Origin: Phytopythium helicoides
Lineage: Eukaryota; Oomycota; Peronosporomycetes; Pythiales; Pythiaceae
Assembly: GCA_024867545.1 (NCBI GenBank)
Contig: JANFNE010000018.1
Span: 496,001-560,000 of the forward strand
DNA: 64,000 nt
Direction of reading: 5' to 3'
Shown: one piece after another, positions 32,042-44,523 of the stretch
How positions within the stretch are numbered: the first letter of the stretch is position 1
Layout: every line of letters starts with the position of its first letter
Translations under genes and position numbers: made by a program
The notes under the pieces: generated by a model
The model's input: only the letters and a program-made list of their open reading frames with translations
What the model was told of the DNA's origin: nothing
Databases searched by the model: none

Positions 32042-32616
32042 TTGGCAACTTGGACGCGCAATGACCATGAGATGCAGTGCAATGCTGTGCAGCTTCGCAG
32101 CATTCGAAGTTCATTGAGAAGGCATTTTATGATGTACCCTCGGAAGAGCATATTCGAGGGCAACAACAAACTGTTCAAAGGAGTCTGCTTCACTCCATCG
32201 AGCGGCTTCATGACTCAGTACAAGACTCCAGAGTGCTCCGTGGAAGCAAAAAAGCCGTACTTGGGTGCAATGCATTGGCGTGATCCAGAGCACGCAATCG
32301 AAGGAGCTCACAGATCATGATTCGACTCTGATGTGTATTCTCTGGAATGTGTATCATTCAAGCTGTGAAACTCGCGGAGGTCCCATGGGGACATGCGACA
32401 CTAACATCTGATTATATTCGAGGACTACTCTGCAAACAGGAACCAGTGCTTACTGAGAAGCCTGGTGAGCTAACAGTTGACCAGTGGCAGTTAGTGAAGT
32501 CGATGATTTCATTTGATCGTGACAAGCGTCCAAAATTGAAAGAAGTGATTGAAAAGTTGGAGAACTTTGCTGTGGCCGAAGTGAACGCCGAGGCCGATGA
32601 AGCGTGCCCTTATTGA
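32042..32616 (+). pseudogene. C-terminal fragment of an ankyrin-TKL kinase
   Basis: The sequence resembles the C-lobe of the kinase at 22899-25027: YLGAMHWRDPEHAIEGA, then after a frame break MCIIQAVKLAEVPWG, ELTVDQWQLVKSMISF and VIEKLENFA to a stop at 32616. The break lies at about 32315-32345, where the SDVYSLG region is shifted and partly mutated. No catalytic loop, N-lobe or ankyrin repeats precede it. It is a dead partial duplicate. Confidence 0.8.
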
Positions 32617-33582
32617 CTGCGAGCTTTGATAGTGGAGTGGAATTTTCATGGCATCAACGGATCTTTTCGCAGAGCATATCTAAGGGCTGGGACTCGCGAA
32701 CGAGTAACTAATTCCGTGTCCACCTGACCGTAATGCTAAAGAGAGACCATTGTGCCACCGGTACGAGAAGCAATGATCTCGAGAATCTTAATAGAGTTAC
32801 CACTACCATACTGTAGTTACGGTGCGCAAACAGTAACCTACGGCTTGACCAATATCATAGCGTGTGCGCTGTGAAGCAAGCCTCATAATGCCGACTTCTC
32901 TTTTTTCTGGGATCTAGAATCTTAACTGCATCCAAACTACGAGCGGGTCTACTTGACAGCCCTAAGTCATAGCTTGAACCTTGGGAGCGGTTAGGAAATC
33001 CGAAGCAGGTGCTGTATCGAATCGTTTTCCTGTGAACTCAGAAGTGACTAGGACAAAGTAAACAAAAAATATCCAAGCAACCCAAAGTTCGGCGAGCTGC
33101 CAAGTGGGTGAATGTTCCGTCGATAATGGTGCGGGTAAAATAGTCAAACACTTCGGCATGAACACCGCGCTCGAATAGGCTGCTCACGAGGACCATCGAA
33201 AGTGCGATACCTCGTCAAGCCACCTGGAACACTAGACGTAGATGCAGTGGAAATCGAAAACTGCGCAAACGTCATGCAGCACCGAGTCACCGGAACTTCA
33301 GCACTTGGCACGGAAGCTTGTACTACTAGTATAGCGACGTGTTGGGTTGCTCTCTGGTTTGTCTGGCTTTGACCGCAGGTGAAACACATTTTCAAGACGT
33401 TGGGACTTGTTGGTTGTAGTCGCGGACGATTGTCGAATGGGGGTGAAGTAGCTGTGGTCTGGCGTCGAGAGTGAGGATCTAACAATAACAAAATGTACCC
33501 ATCACATGGTTGCAAAATAAGGGTACATAGCTCAACTGGTCAGGTGCATTGATACTTTGACGACAGAGGGCTCACATCGCCT
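32617..33582. other. Intergenic, nothing recognised
   Basis: About 965 bp, moderately A+T-rich. A short minus ORF at 33144-33515 has no domain. Immediately upstream of the next ATG is GGCTCACATCGCC, a weak initiator-like match. Confidence 0.5.
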
Positions 33583-34770
33583 ATGACAAGCGAAAGCAGT
33601 CAGCTTCGTGATGCAGTGCGAACAGGAAACCTGGAGTCTGTGAAGGAGCTTGTCGAGTGCGGTGCAGGCATTAGCGCTAAAGACAACGACGGGCGGACGT
33701 TGCTTGCGTTGGCTGCCGAGAATTGTCACCTGGAAGTGGTGCGATACCTCGTCGAGCAAGGCGCAGACAAAGAAGCCAAGAGCAGCAATGGAAGCACTGC
33801 GCTGAATCGCTGCTTCCGAGAGTGGTTCCATGGAGTTGTGCGCTACCTTGTGGAGCAGGGCGTCGACGCAGGGGCCAAGAACAAGTTCGGAAACACTGCC
33901 CTGACAGCAGCTTCTTGGAAAGGACATGTGGAAGTCTTGCAGTATCTCGTCGAGCTGGGCGTAAACAAAGAATCCAAGAACAAGCTTGGAAACACTGCAT
34001 TGATATCGGCAGCAAGATGGGGGACATTTAGATGTGGTGAGATATCTTGTCGACGCTGGGGCGAACATAGAGGCCAAGAACAGACTCGGCGGAACCGCGC
34101 TGATCGAGGCTGCCCTGCAATGGCGATATCGAATTGGTGCGATATCTCGTTGAACATGGCGCAGATAAAGAAGCAAAGAACAATTACAATTGCCCTGTGA
34201 TACTGAGTGCTGCTAGCACAGGCCACCTCAAAGTGGTGCAATATCTTGTAGAGCAAGGCGCGAACATTGAGATCAAGAACAATGGCGGTGTGAAGTGCGC
34301 TGATATCGGCTGCTAGCAGAGGCCACGTGGAAGTAGTGCAGTATCTTGTTGAGAAAGGAGCGGACAAAGAGGCGAAATACAACGACGACTTCACAGCCCT
34401 GATGTGCGCTACTTACAGCGGTCATGTGAAAGTGGTGCAGTGCCTCATTGAGCAAGGCGCGGAAATGGAAACCAGGAACAATTACAGCTTTACTACGCTC
34501 ATTCAAGCTGCACATTGTGATCGGGCTGAAGTGGTGCGCTGTCTCATTGAGCACGGCGCGGATATTGAAGCCAGGACCTACAGCGGTAGCACCGCGGTAA
34601 TGTGGGCTGTTCAATTGGGACACATTGACGTGGTGCGCGTACTTGTGGAACACGGTGCTGATATAAGCGCCAAGAACAAATACGGGAATACTGCCTTGAC
34701 TGAGGCTGCTGTATGTCGCCAAGCGGAAGTGGTGAGGTATCTCGGCCAGCTCGCGCAGGAACGAGTCTAA
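33583..34770 (+). CDS. Ankyrin-repeat protein, frameshifted
   Basis: It starts MTSESSQLRDAVRTGNLESVKELVECGAG and consists of about eleven ankyrin repeats with no other domain; the last is GNTALTEAAVCRQAEVVRYL before the stop. The frame shifts at the G5 run 34019-34023 (ISAARWG / HLDVVRYLV), near 34120 (AALQ / GDIELVRYLV) and near 34292 (NNGG / SALISAASRGH). In each case the repeat consensus resumes at once when one base is added or removed, so these are probably sequencing errors. The repeats resemble those of the ankyrin-kinase at 22899-25027. It may be a kinase relative lacking the catalytic part. Function unknown; protein-protein binding expected. Confidence 0.72.
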
Positions 34771-35037
34771 ACTGCAACAACAATGCCACCGTGCGATCCA
34801 GGTGGGAGAAGGACAAGTATGAATATGCGATGAGGTTTCTTGTCATTGAAGGCGTCTACTCAAGAACGACAACGAATGCGCAGCACTGATCGAGACTGCT
34901 TACACTCGATGATTTGAGGCAGCGCAATATCTTGTTGGGCGACGTGCTGCCAAAGAAGTCATGAAGTAGTGACTACAGTACAACAACGAGCAACTTATGC
35001 TACCAAGGATGACTGACCATGTGGAGTGACGCATTCT
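34771..35037. other. Convergent spacer with eroded ankyrin-like text
   Basis: Text at about 34800-34970 still resembles broken ankyrin repeats (for example CTTGTTGGGCGACG after GCGCAATAT), so it is probably the decayed end of a once longer gene. Confidence 0.45.
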
Positions 35038-37643
35038 CTAATCGAGGAAGTTGCCGATTAGAAATCTTGTGCTCTGAGCTGGAGCATTAGAGTAATGGCT
35101 CACAATTCCATAGTACGGATAATCGTTCACATAGACGCCTTTATCCGCTGGATAAAATCTGGGACGCATGCTAACTTCCGTGTCACAATCGTCGGTAAGA
35201 AAGCAGACGAATGACCCTGCCGTCAACAAGTCGAATACGTCTTCGCGTCTGTCTTCCTCTGGACCAGACGGCTCACCGTCATTACTCACTAATACCAAAG
35301 GGGCTGGGAGAAAGCGCAGTTGCCGCCCACTGGCTGCCAGAGTGAGGCGTGCTCCATCAATAAACTCCACACACAGCTCCCCGTCATCGTTAATGAACCC
35401 TGTGCCAACTCCACGGATTGTGGCACAACGGCGCGCTAAGGTTTTCTTGGAATCGGCTGAACCGCGGAGAGCATCGCGAAGCTCACACTCCACATTCTCT
35501 GGCGAACGAGTTCGAACTCCGTCCAGAATGACCGATGGCAGTTCGTCGTAATGCACCATCAACGGCGACTTACTAACTTTGTTGGCTCCAAACGAACGGA
35601 ACGCCGATCCGCGCAAGTCCAATGCTCGCATTGCCAGACGCTGACAAAACCGGACGAGTGACGGATTGTTTTCTCTGCTCTGAGGGGATTGACTTGTGTA
35701 GGAGTTGGGGTTTATGGGAACAGCATACTTGACTGTCACACCAGCTGGAGATGTTGACGAAAGCGACCCCGTCGCGAGTTCGTATCGCGCGCTCCATCCA
35801 TTGGAAACACTGAGAACGAATACAAGCGTCCCTTTGCCGTCGACTGACTCATGACACGCAAACTCGGCAGACCCACGCTTGTCAGGCGGGATTTCCAAGC
35901 ACGGAATATCACAAACATCAAATCGGAGGACAACAGAAATGGGCGGACTAGTTGGCACTGAAGCTTCGGCTTGATGATGAACAGGTTTGTCCGTGCGTGA
36001 ACTCTCGGACACCTCACTGGTATCATTATCTTGGCTTGCATCATTCTCGTTGCAGTCCGACTCGTCTCCAATTGAACTGCTTTCAGCTGCAAAAATTGTT
36101 GCTGAGAAAGCCGAAATATCACTGGAACTGTCCACATCATCAGGAACGCTGTCTATATCATCATTGTCCACAAGACTGACGCTGCTGACCGAGTATTCTT
36201 CGCGTGCTCGATCTTCTTTTGCCTTTTGCCGCAACTTCAAACGCGCGCGTCCATATAGTATGGTATCGGCATCGTTGTCGGTGGTATCAGTATCAACAGC
36301 CTTGGCTCTTTGTAGCTTGGAACTAGACAAATGATGTAGCTGATCTACGTAGCGTGCAGGAATATTTGCTGATTCACCATCACTTGATACAGCTGGACCC
36401 TTGCTTGCAGATAGCGTTCTGCTGGGCTTTCTTGTATTCTTGGTTGTAGTTCCTTTGGGCGATCGAGATTTCAGCCAAGGATGGAGCAGCACCTGCTGCG
36501 CTGATGGTCTCCTCGTTGCATCCTGTCAGGGCAAACGTTAGATGTAGAATGTACATGTAGCTGAACAACACCAAAACAGACCGGAGTAAGCAACCGTCTG
36601 ATCAGGTCCCCAGCTGACGCAGAAAACCCCGCGGGGAAGCTCAGACTGTCACTTCCAGCATTTGCCACATTCTCCTAGCGTTTCGCTATTCCATCATGAT
36701 GGTCTCGTTAGAGGTCAATCCTAAACAAAACGTCATATGCCAATACTGCTTACTCTACCTGACTTTTCGGCCTTCAAATGGAGCTCTGCCGAGGAGTAAG
36801 CAGTGAAGAATGCACCCCAGCGACCATAAGTCCACCGCCTCCGTGTACGAGAGCGCGTCGACGTCCTCGTTGCCATTGCCCTTCCCAGCCTGCAATATCT
36901 CTGGTGCGATAAAGTTGGGTGTCCCGCAGATCGTGCGGTTGGCGTCTCCCAGCCGCGTGGCGAGCCCAAAGTCCGAAATCTTGAGCTCGCCCGTCTGTGT
37001 GAGCAGCAGATTGGCCAGCTTCAGGTCTCGGTGGATCACACCACTCTCGTGCAGGTACGCCACACCCTCCACCGCCTACACGATCGTAAAACTTCATGTA
37101 AGCCCGAACGTTCAACCACAACTGTTAATGATAAGCAACAAGAGCTAACCGCGCGGAATAGCCGCTTGGCGACGGCCTCGGGGAGCTTCCTGTCCGGCTG
37201 CCGACGCACGAGCGCGGCCAGTGACCCCTTGGCGCACAGTTCAAGCACCAGGTAGTAGTTGCGCGCGTCCTCGAAGGCGTCGAGCACACGCAGCACGCTG
37301 CGGTGGCGCAGCTGCGCGTGTAGCTGGCGCTCCTGGCGCACCCTGGCCTCCATGCCGGCCCTGCGCACCAGCAGCTTGTCCACCATCTTGATAGCCACGC
37401 GCGCGCCGTCCGACTGCCGCTGCGCCAGGTACACGTGGGCCGTGGAGCCCTCGCCGAGGAACTCGAGCAGCGCGAAGTCCTGCGCGTCGTAGGGGGCGAG
37501 AGAGACCGTCAGGGGACCACGAGAGCGCACGGGAGGCGGAGGAAGGAGCCACGCACGCTGATGCGGGCGCCGGAACGCGCGCTGGACGACAGGGCGGACG
37601 CGGACGAGCCGGACGACACCATGCCGCTTCCCGCCATTTTCAT
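35038..37643 (-). CDS. PLK4/SAK-like polo kinase
   Basis: Five exons, all joined in phase 0: 37557-37643, 37150-37479, 36764-37075, 36582-36674 and 35038-36522, with introns of 59-89 nt. The product is 768 residues. The kinase domain has FLGEGSTAHVYLA, VAIKMVDK, GVIHRDLKLANLLL, ISDFGLAT, CGTPNFIAPEIL and LLTP/DATRRPSAQQVLLHPWL. The long C-terminal part includes a polo-box-like segment (GVGTGFINDDGELCVEFIDGA, as in PLK4 PB3). PLK4 is the master kinase for centriole duplication, fitting an organism that builds flagellar basal bodies. The start at 37643 (MKMAGSGM) is the first Met; no frameshifts. Confidence 0.87.
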
Positions 37644-38208
37644 GGCCCAGCCAATATGAAAATATCGGTGAGAGCTGTTAGTTATCGCATTGTGTTGATG
37701 TGCAAGGAAAATGAGATGCAAGCTTGGGGCTCGCCCAGCTTGCTCGCATCCACAGGGCGCTTCTTCGTGAGTCTACTGCCCAGTCTGACAGTAAACCATG
37801 ACGATGGAGGTGAATTCCACCCTGCAGTCCATGCACGAACTTCAAGATGCTTCATGTGTTCGTAGAATGCCCAAGCAATATGGTTTCCGACACTCGTCAG
37901 CGCAACTAATGAATCAAATGGCAATGAGATTGAGTCTGCGCAGGGATTTAGGAAAGGGTAAGCGAAAGCTCGCTTTGTAGATCAAATCGCACAGAAAATT
38001 GTACACCGTGAATGTGCCAGAGATGCACACAAGCACTCGCCAAATTGTAGGAACGCCAACACGACGAACTACAGAACATGAGGGATAAAATACCATTTCG
38101 CTTACTCGTCACAATTCACTACATAGGTCCTGGGGTAATTCGGCAGGTTGCTACCATTCCATACATCGTCCACCTGTTCGTTCACTTACACAGACGCAGT
38201 TGTTCGCT
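37644..38208. other. Intergenic between PLK4-like and E(z)-like genes
   Basis: 565 bp, no gene recognised. The part next to 37643 is the PLK4 promoter and the part near 38208 is the E(z) 3' flank. Confidence 0.5.
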
Positions 38209-41200
38209 TCATTTGCCTCGCCCTCCAGCTTTCGGTCGGGCTTTGAGCCAGGGTGTCGTCGTCGGGGTCTTGACTAGATCTGCGTGGTGCATCTCCTTGT
38301 CGTACCGGTAGTCGAAAAAGAGCTGGTGACAACAACAGTTCCAAACTCAGTTACTAAAGCTGGGCATCACTCCCAATCTTAAATTCACCCACCTCGGTAT
38401 GTGCCTCGATGTCGCGAAGCGCAAACAAACCAATGCGGTAGTCGCTGTTCACGTTTATGATCTTGCAGTAGCAGTTTGGCCGCTTCGAGTGATTGATAAA
38501 CTGATAAATAGAGACGTCAGGGTCGGCCCACCTTCACAAACAGCAGCAATAAATTCATGTCAAACCTACCCGTGTTTTGTTGCCTTTCCGTGTTGAGTCG
38601 ACGACCGTCTTGGTGTCAAGGTTGAACAGGTAGCTACGTGACCGCATAAGTCAACTCCAAATACTGAAACGCACTCAATAGGTAAAAACATTGCCGCACC
38701 TCCGGTTCACCTTGTCGTAAATGGCCCCTCGACGCTCTGCTTCTTCCTGTGTCACCATCTCGCCAATGTACTCGATGATAAACTCATCTTTTGCAATTGG
38801 CTCGCCAGTGAACAACCCCCATCCGGCATCTTTCATGATGGACCGCGCCAAGTGAAGTTTCTTCTGAGAGCCCAGCGCAATACTTCGATTTTGGCAAGAT
38901 GCCAATTTCTTGTCACTCTTACTGCGCTCACTGCTCCCACTCAAAATGGACGCGGTGTCGTCCTCATATCCGTTTGTGCCATAGGTTTGAGGGCGAACAC
39001 GGATACCTTTTGGACCACTCACAGGAAAACCGCTTGCCTTCAGCGTCGCGATCTCTTCTGCGCAGCACACGGTGCAGAGATCAAGGTCGCACTCGCGACC
39101 AGCAGCATAGCATGGGCATGCCTTGGTGCGGCATCGGCCACGCTCACATCGGCATCCTCGGAACAGAATCTTGCAGTCGTCGTGTACACAACTGCAATGC
39201 TTGGAGCAAAATATCCCTTCTTCAATACAAGAGCAATTGTTGTCTTCGCAGGGACCGGCATGGGCACACGGCTCAATCCTTAGCAATGACGGCAAATAAG
39301 TATACGGTCAACGATCGAAAGTAGAGAGTTGCAAGTATGAAACTTACTTGGTTTGGATGGCGTCAACGTTGCCATTTTCAGGGACTAGATAGAACAACCG
39401 GAACATAAAAGTTAGCATCGAGCCAGATACGCACGAGTGGAACCATAAAACAATGTGCCGACGTCCGTAAGCCCGCACACCGCGAATCTCACACGAGCGC
39501 GAGAGGAAACAGACCGGCTGCAGAAGCCAAGCGACCTCGGCGAGGTTTACTGTTTGTCACTTTGTGACCGGAAACCGTCGAGTGATCCTCTCTGACGCCC
39601 AGTGTAATCGGAGTGACAACTTCACATGCAAACATGCACAATAAACGTGCTACAACATGCACGAGTACGTACTTCGAAGATGCGCGATGGACAAGTGCGG
39701 AAATCTCTTTTTCTTGCGCGGTGGTGGTCGTCGAGGTAAGCGCTGCAGGCAGAGACAACATCAGTAAATGTGGGTGAGTGTAATGGAAGGATGCCTTGTA
39801 AATCAATAAACATACCATTCGCAACACCGAATTGGTTGTGATGTTACTGGACGCACAGAAGGCAGCAACTTCCGCGCAAGTCTTGTTGCCGAGGAGTTTT
39901 GCGACCTCGCAGATGTTGCCCCAGCATATAAAAAATGCGCGCGCGCATGCCACACGAGTGACATCGTCCCAGTCGCTATCAGCTGAGCTGCCGTTGGCCT
40001 TTGGTGTCCCGCTTGTCTGTCCAAGAAAGCACTGGTTGCCGCAGTTCCGACCAGTGCCAACGATCTGGTCACGATCCTCCATCATAAGGGCCATTGCGTT
40101 CTGCTCAGCAATCTCCAGCTTAGGAACATCAACACAACCGTGATAATCACAGTCGTAGACGTAGCAACTTCGACAAAACAGGCTCCGGAAAGAATCAGCA
40201 GTCTTCTCGTATTGCTCCTCGAAGCTGCCGGCTGGAGTCACGCCGTTCTTGTCGTTCAGGCGGTTTGTGTCGCCTTCAACTGCGTTTGCAGCTTCCATTT
40301 TTCGTCGCTTCCGAGCAGCGCGCTGAACTTGCCGCAGTTTCTTGTACACTTCGATCACGACCTCTTCTTCGACCTCGATGGCTTGCGCGACTCGCTTCAG
40401 ATCTGGAGTTTGGAGGTCCCACGTCCCTTGCAGAGTCTCGAGCACGCGCTCGCACATTTCCTTCGTGAAGTCTACCTCGCACGCGCTTGTGCCTTGCAAC
40501 CTGCAATATCAGATCACGCTTTAGATGCCGATTGCTGCCGCCACCAACTAGAAGCTGTTGGACGCTTACTTGATCTGATAGAACTCGGACACGACGTCGT
40601 CGTCGTCGTCGTCTCCGAAATACGGCAGGAACTTGAGCTGCGGCTCGTCGTCGACCGAGTAGTTTTTGGTGAGCGCCGTCCACATGGTCAGGTGCGGCGT
40701 GGGTTTGAGCTCTGGCAGCGTCACAGCGCGTCGCCGGATGGTCTGCGCGGCGCCACCAAGGCCGATCTGCACCGTCACCTTGACATCCGTGGCCAGCTGG
40801 AGCCCGCTCTCCTCCTTGGGCATCTCCGACGCTGCAGCAAGCAGCTCACCGTCAGCGTCCGCAGCAATCCTCAGCGCTGCGCCCTCCCTGCAACTCACTC
40901 TGCGCGGTCGAGATGTCCTGCAAGGCGTCCAGCAGCTCTGGCTGCGCGAGCGCCGGGTACCTCCTCCTCGCGCGGCGCTGCGCCTCCAGGTACCGCTCGT
41001 TGATGACTCTGTTGCGCGCAATGAGCTCCTGCCGCAGCACGCGTGAGCCCTCGGACCGGCCGCCAACGCCCGCGACAGGCGCCCAAGTGCGCCACTCACG
41101 CTCGTGCGCCGGTTGTACGCGCTCACGAACTCGTTGTGCGCCACCGTCGCGTGCGCCGCCAGCTGCTCCTCCATCTCTGCGTCCGTCGGCGGCTCGTGCG

Positions 41201-41249
41201 CCTGCTCGCGCCGCTTTCGCCCGCGCTCGGCCGCCTCCTGCGGCGCCAT
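38209..41249 (-). CDS. E(z)/EZH2-like histone H3 lysine-27 methyltransferase (PRC2 catalytic subunit)
   Basis: Ten exons, phases all consistent: 41100-41249, 40899-41028, 40570-40831, 39816-40500, 39673-39742, 39348-39384, 38700-39278, 38570-38633, 38393-38500 and 38209-38322. The protein is about 732 residues. The middle part has the SFRSLFCRSCYVYDCDYHGC block and a SANT-like WDDVTRVACARAFFICWGNI. The CXC domain is CNCSCIEEGIFC-type Cys-rich text ending GRECDLDLC. The SET domain has DAGWGLFTGEPIAKDEFIIEY, RKGNK, FINHSKRPNCY and ELFFDYRY. Complete SET and CXC indicate an active enzyme for Polycomb silencing in the nucleus. Intron 39385-39672 is unusually long (288 nt). The gene is divergent from RPC3. 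Confidence 0.93.
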
Positions 41250-41466
41250 CTCCACGCGCGCTCGGGAATGGGGCAACACGAGCCGACAGGACAGCCGTGG
41301 GGGGTACGCGCAAGAGCTATACAGCCGAGCGCTTTGCTCTCGCATCCAGTATAGATAGTACCCCCACGCGTACCCTTTTGTGTAGCGTGGGCCACACCAC
41401 GCAGCGCGTTGGGAGCCCCGCCAGTCGATCACTTTGCTGGCGGTGGCGACGGGTCGAGGCGCTGCC
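41250..41466. promoter_or_regulatory. 217-bp bidirectional promoter, E(z) / RPC3
   Basis: Both start codons face away from this spacer. It contains a 9-bp perfect inverted repeat, GGGTACGCG (41302-41310) and CGCGTACCC (41367-41375). A CCCATTCCCGAG stretch near 41260-41275 (minus strand) is a loose initiator match for E(z). Confidence 0.55.
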
Positions 41467-43608
41467 ATGAGCTTCGCGTCGCGAGCTGAGCGCGCGCTCG
41501 TGGCCAGCGTGCTGCGCGACGACTTCGGGGAGACGGCGGAGCAGGTGGCGGCGCTGCTGCTGCGCTCCGAGGGCCTGCGGCTGCCGGAGGTCGCGCAGCG
41601 GCTGCGCGCGGCCAGGAGCGCGGCGGCCTCGGCGGCGCCGCCGCCCTCGCTGCACGAGGTCAAGTGCGTGCTGCTCAAGCTGCTGCAGCACAACGTGCTG
41701 GACGTGCGGCCGATCGGCGCGGGCTCCTCGCGGCCGGGCGCGCAGCCGGCGGTCGCGTACAACGTGCGTGCTGCGAGGGACTTTGTGGAGTTTGGAAAGG
41801 AGCGCTGACGCGTTGCGGCGGCGCAGATCAACGTGCGCGAGGTGCTCTACCGCCTGCGCTTCCCAAAGTTCATTGAGCTGGCCAAGGAGACGTTCGGCGC
41901 CGAGGTGCGGTTTTTGCTGATGCTGATGCTGGCTGCTTGTATCAAAGACTTGCGCTGATGGAGACGCCGACAGGGAGAGGTGGTGATGGAGGAGGTGCTG
42001 GTGCACGGCCGCGTGCGCATGGACCAGAGCCTCGACGCCATGGCGTTCGCGCTCGCAGAGATGGAGCAGCAGCAGAACCAGCAGAACCAGAGCGACGACC
42101 AAACAGATGATGAGCATGCCGTGTCGGACGAAGACCTGGCCGCGTGCCGCGAGCGCATCCGCGCGACGTTCGTCGAGATGGCCAAGAAGCGCTTCATCTC
42201 ACGTGTGCACCCATTGGATTTGGTGGTGCCCGAGCCAGAGGTGCAGCCTGACTTTCCGGCTAGCATCACACGCGGTCAGGACACGTCCGCAACGTCGTCG
42301 GCTGCTGCCACGGCGTCTGCATCAGCAACCAACGGCAAGAAGCGTGGCAAGCCGAGTATGACTGCAACCACTGACAATGCTAAGGCTGCAGACTCGGACG
42401 GTATCACAGTTCGTGAGAAGAAGAAGAAGCCGACCGCGCCTGGGCCATCGAGCAACACCGTGCCCATCGAGCTGCAGCTCATGCTGGAGGCTGACGAGAC
42501 ACAGCGTCGTCGGCGCCAGGCGGGAAGCGACTCCGAAGCCGAGTACGACCCGACAGACCCAGACGGCAGCGGCTCCGCCAGTGGTGGTGGCTCCTCTGGT
42601 CGTGCCACCAAGAAGCGCAAGCTCGCGTCCAAGTCCAAGCGCGCCAAGCTGCCTTCAACAGGAACTACAGTCGAGACGGAAGGCGAAAACGACAGCGAGG
42701 ACAAGGGTGATGGCAAGGCACCTGGCATGGCTGAGCAGTCACTCGTGTGGCGTGTTGGCGTCGATCAGTTGCTGCGTGCGCTGCGGCACCGCGCTTGCAT
42801 CCGCTTCGCCAACGAGAACGTGAATGCAGTGGCCGGCGCGATCGTGGGGGCGATGCTGGCGCACTCTGCTCCGCATGAGCGTGAGTGCAACGAACCGACA
42901 TCGTTCCCCGTGACTGCGCGCGACCTGTTTGCCATGAGCGCGGTGCAGAACGCATTGCCGAAGGACTCGAAGGACTCGTGGCGCTTGCTACTCAACTACC
43001 TGGCCGTCATGTGTCGCGACAAGTCAGGAATGGTGCTCAAGACGGCTGCCGAGACGTTTGACCCAGCAGCAAGCCGTCCTGGGGATGGTGGCCAATACGT
43101 CGTGCACATGCAAAAGATCGTGTCGTTCCTGCGGCTTGAGACGGCGCACGCGTACATTCGCGACAAATACGGCGCGCCGAGCGCGCGCATCGTGAGGCTG
43201 CTGCTGGAGAAGCGCCAGCTCGAGCAGAAGACGATTGGGGAGCTGGCGCTGCTGCCATCCAACGATGCGCGGCGCCGGCTGTACGAGCTGTTGCGCGAGG
43301 GTCTGGTCAAGGTGCAGGAAGTGCCGAAGCGCGCGGACCACAACCCTGCGTTCACGTTCTACTGCTGGTCGGTAGACGCGCCAGAAATGCTGAAGAGCAT
43401 CGCTGCTCGCACCGAAGGAGCGCTGAGCAAGCTTCGACGTCGTCGTCGGGTTGAGGCGGACGAGAACAAGGACCTGATCGCTCGTGCCGACCAACTTGTA
43501 GAGCGGCACGACCTGGAGCGTTTCGACAGGCTTAGCCGCGCTCTGGATCGCCTCGACCGTGCTGTCATCCATCTCGACGGGATGTTGATGCTGCTGCGCG
43601 ACTTTTAG
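41467..43608 (+). CDS. POLR3C: DNA-directed RNA polymerase III subunit RPC3 (C82)
   Basis: Three exons, phase 0 throughout: 41467-41763, 41827-41904 and 41974-43608; introns are 63 and 69 nt. The protein is 669 residues, longer than the roughly 530 of animals because of a low-complexity Lys/Ser/Asp insert (about residues 215-335, with TKKRKLASKSKRAKLP). The N-terminal winged helix is ALVASVLRDDFGETAEQVAALLLRSE; exon 2 is INVREVLYRLRFPKFIELAKE, a highly conserved RPC82 block. The C-terminal winged helix is RIVRLLLEKRQLEQKTIGELAL and EGLVKVQEVPKRADHNPAFTFYCW. It helps open promoter DNA for tRNA and 5S genes. A decayed partial copy lies at 27177-27600. Confidence 0.92.
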
Positions 43609-44523
43609 AGAGGGCTGCAATGCAGATTCCACATGCATGACCACGACACAGACCAATATACAAATATGCAGGATAACTCACATGGCGATAGAACCGTGGT
43701 CGGAGTAGGCGGGGAATTGCGAGCCGAAGACACAGCTGGACCCTCATGAAAGCGAAAGGAGCCTCGTGGGAGATACAAAAGCATACTGCTACGCAGTCAT
43801 GCCATGGTCGACAAAAGCTCATGGGTGCAAATTGTGAGACCCGAAAACGTCAGGATGATCGAGACCGGCTCAGCGCGCAGTTGTGCTGGCCGACGGACCA
43901 ATCGGGTAGAAGAAGCTTACCACGGCGTTCTCGTTCTTGACTTGGCTAGTCCGTGACGACGTCCAAACGACCAATGACCACCTACGCGAGCTTCACTTCA
44001 CAGTGGTGCGCTGCGACTTCTTCTTGCTCTAGTGAGGCCAACTACGGCTCCGACCGCGACCTCAACGTGACCTTTTCGACACCTTACTTACTGCTGCTAC
44101 GTCATGGACCAAGACGACACCAATCATAGACCACTGGCGCTACACCAAACTGAACGCGAATCCGAATAGGTCAGGCGGTAAGCGCACCAAGCCCACCACG
44201 TAACAACGAACACGGCAAATTTCGCCATGATCAATCGCAATACGCTTTGGGTCAATGGACTTGACTGATGCACCCACTCGTGGACCAACTCCCGGTGCCT
44301 TGCAGCTTGAATACTTGCGGATTGAGTTTTGATCTTGGTGTTGTTGGCATTGTAGATTTTACAAAATCACCGTCTTGAATGTGCTTGTGATCAGATGAGA
44401 GCGCGCCGCTGTGCAGAGTTGGAGGCTTCAGCTCAACCGCTGAGCGAATCGCACGCTGCTCATTAGGCTAGTGAGACGTCGGGATAGTTGGTGTCTTGCG
44501 CTCAGTTCCAACATGTGAGTGCG
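43609..44523. other. Intergenic, nothing recognised
   Basis: About 900 bp without a supported gene; short ORFs on both strands only. Confidence 0.5.
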
